From Gp6-AA40 sp963723495 (GTDB lineage: Bacteria > Acidobacteriota > Vicinamibacteria > Vicinamibacterales > UBA2999), in the NCBI GenBank assembly GCA_963723495.1, contig CAVRQR010000009.1, positions 558,001 to 622,000 of the forward strand: DNA of 64,000 nucleotides, given 5' to 3'. A program made the translations under genes and the position numbers. Positions 37,503 to 47,803 of this stretch are shown here, piece after piece. The notes under the pieces were generated by a model. The model was not told where the DNA came from. It saw only the letters and a list, made by a program, of their open reading frames with translations, and did not search any database. The number at the start of each line of letters is the position of its first letter. Positions within the stretch are counted from its first letter, which is position 1.

Positions 37503-38843
37503 ACGTTCAACGGCTCCAGATCGTTGACTCGTCCTGTGCTGTCGACGAACGTATCGAGACGCACGCCGACTTTGTCGAGCAGCGTCAGATGGAGATTGGC
37601 CAACGGCGTCGGCTTCTCGAATCTGATGTGGCGCCCACCCTTGAAGCGCGCCCCGCGCCCGCCGGCCACTACGATCGGCAGGTTGGAGTGGTCGTGGACG
37701 TCGGGATTGCCCATGCCGCTGCCAAGTAGGTACAGCGTGTGATCGAGCAGCGATCCGTCGCCATCTGGCGTCGCCTGCAGCTTTTCGACGAGATAAGCGA
37801 AGAGCGACACGTGATGCGCGTTGATCTTGGCGAGCTTGACCAGCTTCTCGGGATCGTTCGTGTGATGCGAGACCGGGTGATGCGGCTCAGGCACGCCGAT
37901 GTGCGGGTAGGTCCGCGTGCTCGTCTCGCGCGCCATCTGGAAGGTGACGACGCGAGTGACGTCGGCCTGGAGCGCCAGCACCTGCAGGTCGAACATCAGC
38001 CGAACGTGGTCTTCCCATACCGCGGGAACGCTTGCCGGCCGGTCGAGGTCCGGCAATGTCGCCGCGTCGCTTTGCTCCGCCCGCTGGATGCGGCGTTCCA
38101 CCTCTCGCACCGAATCGAGATACTGACCGACGCGCACACGATCGTTCGCGCCCAGCTCGCGCCTCAGACGAGCCAGATCGTTCGTCATCCAGTCGAGGAT
38201 GCTGCCGCTCTTCTTCAGCTCGGCACGGCGCTGCTCCGGGCTGCCGCCGTCGCCGAACAGCCGCTCGAACACCACGCGCGGATCGGCCTCCGTCGGCAGC
38301 GGCGTCGTCGGCGATGACCACGACAGATTGTTCTGATAGGCGCACGCGTAGCCGTTGTCGCAGTTGCCGACCTGCGCGATCAGGTCGGTGCCGATCTCGA
38401 GCGAGGGAATCTGCGTCTCGGTCCCGAGGGCGCGCGCCGCGATCTGATCGACGGTGGTGCCGAGTTCGTAGTCGCTGCCTTCGGTCCGCTTGGCGCGCGA
38501 GCAACTGAGGAACGCGCAGTTGGACGAGGCGTGATTGCCGGTCGTATAGGCGTTGCGCAGCTCGAGATTGCTGACCACAGTGATGTGATCCAGCACGCGG
38601 CGTCAACGCAAGCAGCGACGGCGACAGCTCCGTCAGCGTTCCCACCGTTGCGGGCGTCCAGGCGGCGGCATTCATGCCCATCGGGATGTACACGTACCCA
38701 AGGCGGCGGATCGAGCTGGCGATCGACTGCGCACGAGCCGGAGCAAACGCCGGCACCATCGCGTCGAGCAACGGCAAAGACAGAGCCGTGCCAAGGCCAC
38801 GGAGGAACGTGCGACGTGGGAGCGTCCTCTTGGTGACAATCAT
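37499..38843 (-). CDS. DUF1552 protein (operon B), frameshifted
   Basis: ATG 38843 overlaps the DUF1592 stop (ATGA). A twin-arginine-type signal (KRTLPRRTFLRGLGTALSLP) and YIPMGMNAAAWTP are in the first frame. A shift near 38600 leads to the rest: AYTTGNHASSNCAFLS, GTTVDQIAARALG, FQMARETSTRTYPHIGVPEP, HHPVSHHTNDPEKLV, LGSGMGNPDVHDHSNLPIVV and TPLANLHLTLLDKVGV. It is the same family as 26278-27627, with Asp/His positions kept (HDHSN in place of AHDPRN). The function is unassigned and it is exported as a folded protein. Confidence 0.87.
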
Positions 38844-41230
38844 TGCGACATCCTCATCATGAAGGGATCACTCGAGACGATGCCGAGAACGAGGGAAGAG
38901 AATCGATGGTCCTGCGCGCGCGCGTTGTGAACGATCTCGCGTACCGAGGGAGCGTCGTAATACTCGAGCCCACGGCCCAAGTGCGTAGGTCATGAGCTTC
39001 TCGGTCAGCGTGCCGACGAACAGCTCCGGCTTGCGGAGGAGCGCCGAACGCAGGCCGCTCATGCCCGTGAACGTCGATCCATCGGGGAGGCCGCCCGACG
39101 CGTCGACGTCGCTGCCCGACTCAGTGCGAATCCTCCAACGACCGATCGCGTCAAAGTTCTCCAGCGACAAGCCGGCCGGATCCATCAGCTGATGACAGCT
39201 CGCGCAGGCCGGGTTCGCGCGGTGCTGCGTCATGCGCTCGCGCATCGACAGCACTCGTCCCGGCGGAGTCGGTGTCCTTGAGCGGCGGAACGTTCTGCGG
39301 CGGGGGCGGTGGTGGTGTGCCAACGATGTTCTCGAGGATCCACTTGCCGCGAAGCACCGGCGATGTCCGGTTGGCGTATGAGGTCACCGTCAGGACGCTG
39401 CCGTGACCGAGCAGTCCGCCGCGCGCGCTGTTTTCGGCGAGCGGCGACCCGCCTGAAGCGGCTTCCATAGACGTTGGGGATCCCGTAGTGCTTCGCGAGC
39501 CGCTCGTTCACGAACGTGTAGTTGGCGCGCAGCAGATCGAGCGCACTGCGGTCCTCTCTCATGATGCTCTCGACGAACAACTCGGTCTCACGGCGAAACG
39601 CCTGACGCAGGTTGTCGTCGAAGTCAGGGAACGTCCGCGCATCCGGGCTCGTGGCCGCGAGGTTCCGCAAATACAGCCACTGGCCGGCGAAGTTGGTGAC
39701 CAGCGCCTCAGCCCGCGCGTCGGCGAGCATCCGCTTCACCTGCCGTTCCAGCGTGGCCGGCCGACTGAGCGTGCCGGCAATCGCCAGGTCCAGCAGCTCA
39801 TCGTCGGGCACGCTGCTCCAGAGGAAGAACGACAGCCGCGTGGCGAGCTCGACGTCGTTGATGCGATACGGCGTCTGTGGCGCGGCGTTCCTCGGATCCC
39901 GTTCGATTCGGAACAGGAACTCGGTGCTGGCCAGCACAGCGCGGAGCGCCATCTCGATGCCATCGTCAAAGCTGCCGTCGGCGCGCGCCTCTTTGTAGAA
40001 CCTGAGTGGCGCCTCGATGTCGGCGTCGGTCACCGCTCGCCTGAATGCACGGCGCGCGACTGTCGACACGATCCGCTTCGCGCAGGCGTCTTCAGCGGCG
40101 GCGCTCGTAGGTCTGCACACGAAGAGGCGACGCCGGCTGGGGGTGTCGGTCAGCGCGCCGGGCTCGAACGGACCGGCGATCGACACGGAGTACAGCGCAA
40201 TCTGCACTCGCGGATGCCGATCCATGTTGAAGTGGGCGAGGCTCGGTTGCCGTTCCGTTTCCTCGAGCGCAAAGGTCCGTCGCGGGAACACGACGCCAAC
40301 CTCGTGCGGACCTGCGGTCACCTGGATGCGGATCTTCAGGTCCTTGTCGACCGCTTCGTCGGCGTAATAGATCCCCATCTGGTTCCGGTTCGGCTTCACG
40401 CCGAACACCTGCACGCGCTGCCCATCGAGCGTCAGCTCGACTTGCTGTGGCTCGGTGAGGCCCTCGACGTTCTCGTTGCGGTCGCGCGACAGCCGCACCT
40501 GGATCTCGTACGTGCCATCGAGCGGGAACGTATGACGAACGATGGTCCCGCCGCGCGTACCGAAGGGAAGACCCTCGAGATGGTCCTCCTGCGTCAGATC
40601 CGACGGCAGGATCACGACGTGGCTCGCCGGTGACGACAGCTGTCCGCCGACGACGGCGCGGCTGACTTTCTGTGCGGCCGCGAGGTAGCGCTCGAGCAGC
40701 GTCGGAGACAACTCGCCGTTGGCCACGTTGTCGAACCCGTGGCTCGCATCATCCTTGGGCAGGAGCGACGCCACGTCGACATCGAGGCCAAGGATGTCGC
40801 GGATGGCATTCTGATACTCGACGCGGCTCAATCGCCGGAACGTGTCGGTCCGGCCGGGATTCGGACGCGCGGCCGACGCGGCATCGAGTGCGGATTCGAG
40901 GCTACTGGCCAGGGAGTCGTAGGTCGCTTCATCGGGACGTGGTATGCCGGCCGGAGGCATCATTCGTCCCCGCAGTTTCCGAACCACCTTTTCCCACGAA
41001 GCCGGATCACCGGTCACCCGCGAGACATCGAGTGCGTCGAGCGCCAGGCCACCGGCCTTGACCCTGCCGTTATGACAGCTCACACAGTAGCGATCGAGTG
41101 TGGCGCGATGCGGTGACGGGGTGGTTGCAGGGGAGGCAGGCGTCTGCTGCGGTTCGCCGGCGCGCAGCGCGACTGATGCCGCAAGGATCGCGGCCGAGGC
41201 GGCAAGACACGCAGTCCAGCGCTGGTCCAT
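38840..41230 (-). CDS. DUF1592 cytochrome-like protein (operon B), three frameshifts
   Basis: ATG 41230 opens an export signal (CLAASAAILAASVALRAGEP). The protein has the heme motif DRYCVSCHNGRVKAGGLAL, DUF1587 (RLSRVEYQNAIRDILGLD), DUF1595, DUF1592 (ATRLSFFLWSSVPDDELLD), DUF1588 with TSPVLRGKWILENIVG and CASCHQLMDPAGLSLENFD, and DUF1585. Frame changes near 39415, 39265 and 38985 must be corrected; the last part then reads EYYDAPSVREIVHNARAQ and ends MMRMSQ with TGA at 38842-38840. It is paralogous to 27637-30164. Two heme-binding CxxCH motifs are present. Confidence 0.85.
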
Positions 41231-41316
41231 GACAGGCCCCCAGTGGCGATACCTTAGCAGGGGTGGAGTTCGAAGCTGAAAGTTCGCGGAAAGTAAGTGA
41301 ACCGAGGCACGGGACA

Positions 41317-42312
41317 CTACGGCACTTTCACTCTTCTCGACCTGAGCGCTCCGCTCAACGCCGCTCCGGCGCCGCTGAGGATGTTCCGCATCGAGTTGTT
41401 CCCCTCGTGGCAGGCGTACTCGAAGATGCCGTCGGGCTGCGGCTCCAGTTCCAGCGCGGCGGTCCACGGCGCGGTCCATGTCTGCGAGTCGCTGGCCGTG
41501 ACCTCGTAGCGCAGGCCGTTGCCGACACGCCGGAACCGTTCGACCAGGCGCAGCGTCTCGCGCGATCCGCGGTAGTTGGTCTTGTCGCTGAAGTTGGTGA
41601 CGTCAACGACGAGTGTGTCGCCTTCCCAGCGCCCCTTCGAGTCGCCGAAGTATCCACGGACGCCAGGGCCGACGTGCGCGGCGCCGTCCGTGCGGATGAT
41701 GCGCGTGTCGTGAATCATCTCGTAGGTAATGGCCACCACACCGGGGGCCTGCACGATCTGCACGTTGGCGTTGTAGACGGTGGGGAAGATCGCGCCCGGC
41801 ATCCCACGTGTGATGCAGCGCACCCACAGACTGAGATCCTGCGGCCGGTCGGCGCCGGTCTCACCGGACACCGGTCCTCGCGCCTTGGCGCGCTCTTGTG
41901 CCGCGGGTGTGAGCGGTGGCACGCGTCCATCAGGCGGATCGATGACGATGGACGTACGTCGCGAGATTTTTCGTCGCTCGAGCCAGTGTGGCGGCGGAGA
42001 TGTCGCCGACCCAACCTGGCCAGCGTTCGATCGATCGGCGGTCTCGAGATCGAAGTCCGAGTTGTCGCTTTCGAGTTGTTGCTCGGATTGCGACAGTCGT
42101 TGCGTGTATTCCGCGTCGGTCAAGAGCTGACGCGTGCCGTACTCGCGCGGCCGCTCGAAGGGCACACTCAACTCGGCTTCGGCGGACCACGTCCCCTGCA
42201 AGTCGGGATCGCCCCATGGCGTGCGCGGCGTCGCGTTTCCCTGCCCAGACACCGACAACGCCTGCAGGATCACGCACGCGGCGACGGACGCGAATATTGT
42301 CGTCCTGGTCAT
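41317..42312 (-). CDS. secreted acidobacterial protein of unknown function (paralog family, copy 2)
   Basis: The 331-residue product has a signal peptide (IFASVAACVILQALSVSGQ) and the opening WGDPDLQGTWSAEAE typical of this group. The family core reads GRWEGDTLVVDVTNFSDKT, RGSRETLRLVERFRRVG and WTAPWTAALEL, ending FEYACHEGNNSMRNIL. It belongs to the longer subgroup with a proline-rich middle (DPPDGRVPPLTPAAQ). The function is unknown. It lies 86 bases upstream of the DUF1592 operon on the same strand and may be its first gene. Confidence 0.76.
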   Translation of the reverse strand: MTRTTIFASVAACVILQALSVSGQGNATPRTPWGDPDLQGTWSAEAELSVPFERPREYGTRQLLTDAEYTQRLSQSEQQLESDNSDFDLETADRSNAGQVGSATSPPPHWLERRKISRRTSIVIDPPDGRVPPLTPAAQERAKARGPVSGETGADRPQDLSLWVRCITRGMPGAIFPTVYNANVQIVQAPGVVAITYEMIHDTRIIRTDGAAHVGPGVRGYFGDSKGRWEGDTLVVDVTNFSDKTNYRGSRETLRLVERFRRVGNGLRYEVTASDSQTWTAPWTAALELEPQPDGIFEYACHEGNNSMRNILSGAGAALSGALRSRRVKVP

Positions 42313-42343
42313 GACACACCTCTGTCGAAACGAGGAAATGCAG

Positions 42344-43579
42344 TCAAATCTTCAGCGCATCACGAATGAGGGTAAATCGGCGATCACTCCGAAACACGTC
42401 CATCTTGGGGTCGACATCGATCGAATACAGGAACGCGGAGTTCTCATCCACGGCCCGCTCGATTTCCTTGAGAGCCTCGACCTGTTGGCCAAGAGCGTTG
42501 CGCAGGACTGCCATGTACAGCGCATCCGCGTAGTCGGTTTCACGACGATGCTCGAGCTCGTCGAGGATCGCACCGGCCTCTGCGGTACGTCCGAGCTTGG
42601 CCAGGCAGGTTCCCTCGAGCGCACGCATCCACGGCAGATCGCCTGACATGACCGATCCGAGCTGATATTGCGCCAGCGCGTCCTGGAGTTGTCCGGAGAA
42701 TTCGAGCGCCTGCGCGTAGTTGGCCCGGCCGATCGGCAAGTACGGGTGCAGCTCGACGGCCTTGCTCCCGATGATGACTGCCTTGTCGTACTCGCGTCGC
42801 CAGACTCGCACGTTGACTTCGGCCGGCGGCAGGGTCGGCAGCAGCGGGTCGGCTTGGTACCCCTGGGTCACCAACTCCAGCGCGCGATCGAGTTGCCTGA
42901 GCGTCGCGCACAACAGCGCCATCCGCACGTGCACGGTCGCAAACGACGGTTTCTCTTCGAGCGCCCGCAGGAATTCGCCTTCGGCTTCCTGCGAGCGGTG
43001 CTCGAACATGTGCAACCCATGCGCGCGGTTACAACGCAACTCCGGCGTGAACCCTCCCTGCGCGACGGCGCGTTCGTGTGACTCGAGGAAGCGCGGGTAC
43101 ACATCGGTCGGCGCACAGATTCCAAATGTCGCCTGCATGAGATAGCAGGTCGATAAGCCTTCGTAGGCCCGGAAGTCGCCAGGGCATTGCGCGGCAGCCT
43201 GCTGGAAGCAGTCGATCGCACGTTCAGCGCCTTCCCGGGTGCGACGGCTCGCGAAATGCCAGCCCTTGCGGACCAGTTCCTCGGAGGTCGGCACCTGAAG
43301 GCTGTACCCGACCTTGGGCCGGTGTGTGATCCAACGCCCATATTCGCCCAGCGCCTTCTTGACTTCTCCGACGGTGACATCGACTGTGTGGCGCGAGACG
43401 AACGTGCCGTGCCACGCCTCCGAGATCATCTGGTCATAGCCAATCGGGCGGCCGCCGTGCTGCAGCAGGACCCGAAGTGCCTGCAGCGCCTGCGGCCGCA
43501 GCCGTACCTCGGCGTTGTCGCGTACCAGGCGGGCGCCTGTCGCATCGAAGGTAAAAGGACCAAAAGTGAAATCCGCCAT
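42344..43579 (-). CDS. winged-helix transcriptional regulator with TPR-like C-terminal region
   Basis: ATG 43579 (MADFTFGPFTFDATGARLVR) is preferred over ATG 43615 because it begins the domain directly. Residues 1-95 are an OmpR/PhoB-type winged helix (LRPQALQALRVLLQHGGRP, VDVTVGEVKKALGEYGRWI, THRPKVGYSLQVP). Residues about 115-400 form TPR-like helices, as in CadC/BTAD-like or adenylate-cyclase-type regulators of this phylum. No membrane segment or receiver domain is visible. It probably binds DNA and senses through protein contacts. The promoter region 43580-43689 is shared with the divergent decarboxylase gene, so it may control the H4MPT block C (inference). Confidence 0.8.
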   Translation of the reverse strand: MADFTFGPFTFDATGARLVRDNAEVRLRPQALQALRVLLQHGGRPIGYDQMISEAWHGTFVSRHTVDVTVGEVKKALGEYGRWITHRPKVGYSLQVPTSEELVRKGWHFASRRTREGAERAIDCFQQAAAQCPGDFRAYEGLSTCYLMQATFGICAPTDVYPRFLESHERAVAQGGFTPELRCNRAHGLHMFEHRSQEAEGEFLRALEEKPSFATVHVRMALLCATLRQLDRALELVTQGYQADPLLPTLPPAEVNVRVWRREYDKAVIIGSKAVELHPYLPIGRANYAQALEFSGQLQDALAQYQLGSVMSGDLPWMRALEGTCLAKLGRTAEAGAILDELEHRRETDYADALYMAVLRNALGQQVEALKEIERAVDENSAFLYSIDVDPKMDVFRSDRRFTLIRDALKI

Positions 43580-43689
43580 GGCAGCTGAAGGAACGAATCT
43601 GACTCGCTGGCGCATTTTCCCTCAAGCGCGCGGATTCGGAAAATGTGGCGACTTTTGAATCTCGATGGACTTCATCACAAGATGAAGCC

Positions 43690-45204
43690 ATGGATTCACC
43701 CGCACCTCAGGACCGCGGACGACACGCGCCGCTTGCCATGGACGCCGAGCAGTTCAGGGCATTGGGGCACACCCTCGTCGATCAGATCGCGTCGCTGCTC
43801 GAGTCAGTGCCGCGCCGTCCGGTGACACATGATGAGTCACCTGCGGATGTGCGCGCGGCACTCGGGTTGAACGGCGGGCTGCCTGCCGAGGGCACCGATG
43901 CCGCGACGCTGCTGACCTCGACCGCCCGAGGGTTGCTGGAGCATTCGCTTTTCAACGGTCATCCGCGGTTCTTCGGCTACATCACCTCGTCGCCGGCGCC
44001 GATCGGGATACTCGGCGACTTTCTCGCGTCGGCGATCAACCCGAACGTCGGCGCCTGGAAGCTGTCACCGGCAGCGAGTGAGATCGAAGGCCAGGTCGTC
44101 CGCTGGATTGCGGAGCTCATCAGGTATCCGACGGACTGCGGCGGCATCCTCGTCAGCGGCGGCAACATGGCGAACTTCGTCTGCTTCCTTGCGGCTCGCG
44201 CGGCGCGTGCCGGATGGGATGTTCGACGCGACGGTCTTTCAGCATCGAGCCGGCAACTCGTGGTGTACGCCTCGGCTGAAACTCACACGTGGATTCAGAA
44301 GGCCACCGATCTCGCCGGGCTCGGCACCGGGTCGATCCGCTGGATCCCCACGGATGGTGACCTTCGAATGGATGTCACCCAGCTCGAACGGCGCATCGAT
44401 GCCGACGAGGCAGAGGGCCACGTGCCGCTCATGGTGATCGGCACGGCAGGGTCGGTGAGCACCGGAGCCGTGGACCCGCTGGCCGAGATCGCTCGCGTAT
44501 GCCGTGACCGCGCGATTTGGTTTCACGTGGATGGCGCGTACGGCGGTGTCGCGGCCGCAGCCCCGGATGTCCCGGATGATCTCCATGCGCTGCAGCTGGC
44601 GGATTCGATTGCCGTCGACCCGCACAAGTGGCTGTACGCGCCGATCGAGGCTGGCTGCGCGCTCGTGCGCGACCGGACCGCGCTCCGTGATGCGTTCTCG
44701 TATCACCCGGCCTACTACCACTTCGATGAACACGGGAACGAACTACGTCGACTACGGACCGCAGAACTCGCGTGGCTTCCGGGCCCTCAAGGTGTGGCTG
44801 GCGCTGAAGCAGGTGGGCGCCGAGGGCTACCGCCGGATGATCGCCGACGACATGGCGCTGTCGCGCGCGATGGCCGACGCGGTCAGGCGCGATCCCGATC
44901 TGGAATTCGTGACGCAGGCGTTGAGTATCGCGACATTCCGGTTCGTGCCCGCCGACCTGCGGCGGCTCGTTGGCGATCCGCGCATTGAGAGTTACCTGAA
45001 CCAACTCAACGAGGCACTGCTCGATGCCATTCAGCGTGGCGGGGAGGCGTTCGTCTCCAACGCCGTGGTCGCCGGCCGCTACGTGCTGCGTGCCTGCATC
45101 GTGAATTTTCACACCACCGGGCGGATGTCGAGGCGATTCCCGAAATCGTGGTTCGCCTGGGCCGGACGCTCGATGGCACCATGCGCACTGCGCTTTCGGC
45201 CTGA
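43690..45204 (+). CDS. PLP-dependent group II decarboxylase (MfnA-like role?), two frameshifts
   Basis: ATG 43690 is used; ATG 43738 (MDAEQFRALG) is an alternative. The fold-type I blocks are FNGHPRFFGYITSSPAPIG, GGILVSGGNMANFVCFLAA, ASAETHTWIQKATDLAGLG, IWFHVDGAYGG and the PLP lysine in SIAVDPHKWLYAPIEAG. Shifts near 44730-44745 and near 45120 are needed to reach the stop at 45204; the ending then reads AIPEIVVRLGRTLDGTM. At about 504 residues it is like aromatic-amino-acid decarboxylases rather than short archaeal MfnA. It lies 30 bases before an H4MPT-specific gene, so tyrosine decarboxylation to tyramine for a methanofuran is plausible but unproved. Confidence 0.8.
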
Positions 45205-45234
45205 AAGTGGGTCGCCTTGCGATAGATTTTATGC

Positions 45235-46254
45235 GTGCCGGTGGTTGGCTGGGATATCGGCGGTGTGAACACCAAGGTGGCCTACGTCCGCGACCGCCGT
45301 GTGGTATCGGTTCTTGGACGTCCGTACGAGATCCAGCGCGATCCGCACGCGTTGGTGCCCCTGCTGCGGCAGATGTTGCGTGAAGTCGGCGGCGGCCGAT
45401 GCCATGCCGCACGCGGTCACGATGACCGCGGAACTGTCGCAGATCTTCCGGACCAAGCGCGAGGGCGTCCACTTCGTGCTCCACGCGCTTGAAACCGCAT
45501 TCTCCACGGCCAGCATCAACGTCTACACCGTCGATGGCCGTTTTCTGTCGCCCGCTGATGCGCGTCAACGTCCTCTGGCCGTCGCAGCCGCCAATTGGGC
45601 CGCCACTGCCCGCGCCATCGCCGTCCATCACCCGAATGCGCTGCTCGTGGACATCGGCACGACGACGACCGACCTCGTGCCGATCGTCGGCGGTGAGGTC
45701 GTCGCCGTAGGCAAACGGATCCCGAGCGACTGATGTCGGCCGAATTGGTCTACACGGGTGCACTGCGAACGCCGGCAGAGGCGATCGCCAGCTACGTACC
45801 GTTGGGCGATGCTCTGGCCAGTGTGTCGGCGGAAGGCTTTGCACTCGCTGGCGACGTTCACGTGTGGCGTGGCGATCTCGATCCCGCCGATTACACATGT
45901 CCGACCCCGGATGGCCGGCCGACGACCCGCGAGTTCGCCGGCGAGCGTCTGGCGCGTGTGGTCTGCGCCGACCGCGAGATGCTCGACGAGGCCGCCATCA
46001 CCAGATTGGCTGATGCGCTCGCGCGTGCCCAGACACGAAGTATTCGGGCGGCCATTCAGCGCGTGCTCGAACCCCACCCGTCGATTCGCGTTGCTGTCGT
46101 CACTGGCCTGGGTGCGTTTCTCGGCGTCGTCGCGGCCCGTGCGCTCAACCTCGATGTGGTCCCCCTCTCTCAGGAACTGGGCGAGGCAGGGGCGCGGTGC
46201 GCGCCGGCGGTCGCGGTGGCACTGCTGCTGGAACAGAATTGGGAGAATTCATGA
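45235..46254 (+). CDS. H4MPT-linked C1 transfer pathway protein (hydantoinase/oxoprolinase-like), two frameshifts
   Basis: GTG 45235 begins VPVVGWDIGGVNTKVAYV, an actin/hexokinase-type phosphate loop. The frame shifts near 45393 to PHAVTMTAELSQIFRTKREG, VDGRFLSPADAR and ALLVDIGTTTTDLVPI (second nucleotide loop). It shifts again near 45717 to TDPERL, SAELVYTGALRTPAEAI and CPTPDGRPTTREFAGERLARV, ending at 46254. These blocks match the 'probable H4MPT-linked C1 transfer pathway protein' family, found almost only in organisms with H4MPT. The reaction is unknown. After correction the length is about 339 residues, the family norm. Confidence 0.87.
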
Positions 46255-46277
46255 GAAGCATGTTCGGAGGTGACCTG

Positions 46278-46922
46278 ATGCGTTGTGTAACTGTCATTGC
46301 CACAGCGATCGTCGTCGTGTGCGCCCTTCCACAAGGCGCTGATGCGCAACTGGCGTCGCGTCCTGCCGCGGAATGGACGAAGACGCTCGAGAGTGCGGAG
46401 CGAATCGCCAGTCTGAAAATCGACGAGGTGATCGCCCGACTGAATCTCAAGCCGGCGGACGTCGTAGCCGACCTCGGTGCAGGTACCGGTCTGTTCGCCG
46501 TTCCGCTCGCGAAAGCGGTGCCGTCCGGGCGCGTCTATGCCGTTGAACTGGACGAAGAATTTCTCACACAGATCCGCGGCAAGGCGAAGGCCGGGAACGT
46601 GACGAACGTCATGCCGGTGCTCGGCAAATTCACCGACCCGGCGTTGCCCGGGCGTGATGTGGATGTCGCGTTCTTCCACGACGTGCTGCATCACGTCGAG
46701 AATCGTTCGGCGTATCTCAAGAGCGTCGCAGGCTACGTCAAACCAGGCGGCCGGATCGTTGTGATCGAATTCAATCCGGGCGACAGCCCGCACAAAGCCG
46801 AGCCTCAGCTGGTCGTGAGCAAGGAGCAGGCGGCGGCGTGGATGGCCGACGCCGGCTTCGTGCCGTCCGACGACGTGCAGTTGTTCAGCGACAAGTGGTT
46901 CGTCGTGTATCGACGGAAATAG
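46278..46922 (+). CDS. SAM-dependent methyltransferase with export signal
   Basis: ATG 46278 is chosen because GGAGGTGA lies four bases upstream. The 214-residue protein begins with a clear signal peptide (VTVIATAIVVVCALPQGADAQ). It then has a class I methyltransferase domain: VVADLGAGTGLFAVPLAKAV (motif I), VYAVELDEEFL (motif II acid), VDVAFFHDVLHHVENRSAYL (motif IV) and VKPGGRIVVIEFNPGDSPHK (motif V). A SAM enzyme with a cleavable export signal is odd, because SAM is cytoplasmic. Similar acidobacterial proteins exist, and the signal may instead anchor the enzyme. It follows the hydantoinase-like gene by 23 bases. Confidence 0.82.
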   Translation: MRCVTVIATAIVVVCALPQGADAQLASRPAAEWTKTLESAERIASLKIDEVIARLNLKPADVVADLGAGTGLFAVPLAKAVPSGRVYAVELDEEFLTQIRGKAKAGNVTNVMPVLGKFTDPALPGRDVDVAFFHDVLHHVENRSAYLKSVAGYVKPGGRIVVIEFNPGDSPHKAEPQLVVSKEQAAAWMADAGFVPSDDVQLFSDKWFVVYRRK

Positions 46923-46974
46923 GGCGGGTCCTGCCTTGCGCGACCCGCCGGGTCTCACGAACAAGACCCGGCCT
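46922..46974. terminator. double hairpin between convergent genes
   Basis: GGCGGGTC pairs with GACCCGCC (46923-46949), and CGGGTCT with AGACCCG (46949-46971). They sit exactly between the stop of the methyltransferase (46922) and the convergent stop at 46973. The second hairpin has the GGGTCT/AGACCC core also seen at 9941 and 52852. Confidence 0.55.
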
Positions 46975-47779
46975 ACTTCGTCAGCGCCGGCTTCGCGAGG
47001 TTGTCCTCGAACCGCTTGTTCTCGCGCACCGAACAGATCTGCTGATAGCGCAGGAAGCCTGTGCTCGAGCGGGTGAAGTTCCTGCGCGCATTCCACGGCT
47101 TCGAGTAGGCACCCGGATCGTCGATCACCATGTCGAGCTCGAGCGTCGCAGCGTCGACGCGCTTGTAGCGTTCAGTCAGATGGAGTTGCTCGGTGTGCGG
47201 ATGGCCCATCTGATCGAGCCACGTCTTGTCGGTAAACGCGATCGTGTCCACGACGAGCGTGTCGCCATTCTCGTACCACCCAATCGAGTGTCCCCACCAC
47301 TGCGGATCCGGATCCTCGGGATGCTTGCTGTTCAATCGCACGATTCGATAGAACGGACCGAGCTCATGGAGGATGTACACCGCCTCCGGCGTCTGAATGA
47401 ACTTGGTCTTGATCGGCCACAAGTAGATGTGCGGCACACCCGGCGGCTCGCAGTACAGCACCTGCGGGTCGGTCGTGTTGCCGAAGTTGGGCTCCGGTCC
47501 GGTTGACGGCCTCTCGGACATGGTTCGCTCGCGAGCCCACGGCAGGTAAGGGATGTCTTCCTCCTGTCCACGCTTCGTGCCGCGGATGTCCGACAGGCTG
47601 AGGCTCTGCCCGATGCCTCCGCGCTTTGGATCGGGCGCCCAGTCGCCGGACAGGTCGGCAGGCTTCGAGCTGACGGCCGGGGGCGTCGCGCCGCGCGGCG
47701 GCCCCTGCGCCTGAAGAGCAAGCGATAACGAGAGGACGCCGAGTGACAGAGTCCCCGGGACCAGCAGCCGATTTCGCAT
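46973..47779 (-). CDS. secreted acidobacterial protein of unknown function (paralog family, copy 3)
   Basis: The 268-residue product has a signal peptide (VPGTLSLGVLSLSLALQAQ), the opening KPADLSGDWAPD, the family core WWGHSIGWYENGDTLVVDTI, KTWLDQMGHPHTEQLHLTE and MVIDDPGAYSKPW, and a Cys-containing end (YQQICSVRENKRFED). It is the DUF6152-associated subgroup: a DUF6152 gene lies 24 bases upstream on the same strand. The pair is common in Acidobacteriota. The function is unknown. Confidence 0.77.
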   Translation of the reverse strand: MRNRLLVPGTLSLGVLSLSLALQAQGPPRGATPPAVSSKPADLSGDWAPDPKRGGIGQSLSLSDIRGTKRGQEEDIPYLPWARERTMSERPSTGPEPNFGNTTDPQVLYCEPPGVPHIYLWPIKTKFIQTPEAVYILHELGPFYRIVRLNSKHPEDPDPQWWGHSIGWYENGDTLVVDTIAFTDKTWLDQMGHPHTEQLHLTERYKRVDAATLELDMVIDDPGAYSKPWNARRNFTRSSTGFLRYQQICSVRENKRFEDNLAKPALTK

Positions 47780-47803
47780 GGGACGACTCCTCGTGCTTGA
47801 CGT

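Noticed and set aside
41263..42369. A 368-residue plus-strand frame opposite the secreted family copy 2.
   Set aside because: There is no ribosome binding site or domain; the minus strand has a signal peptide and family motifs.
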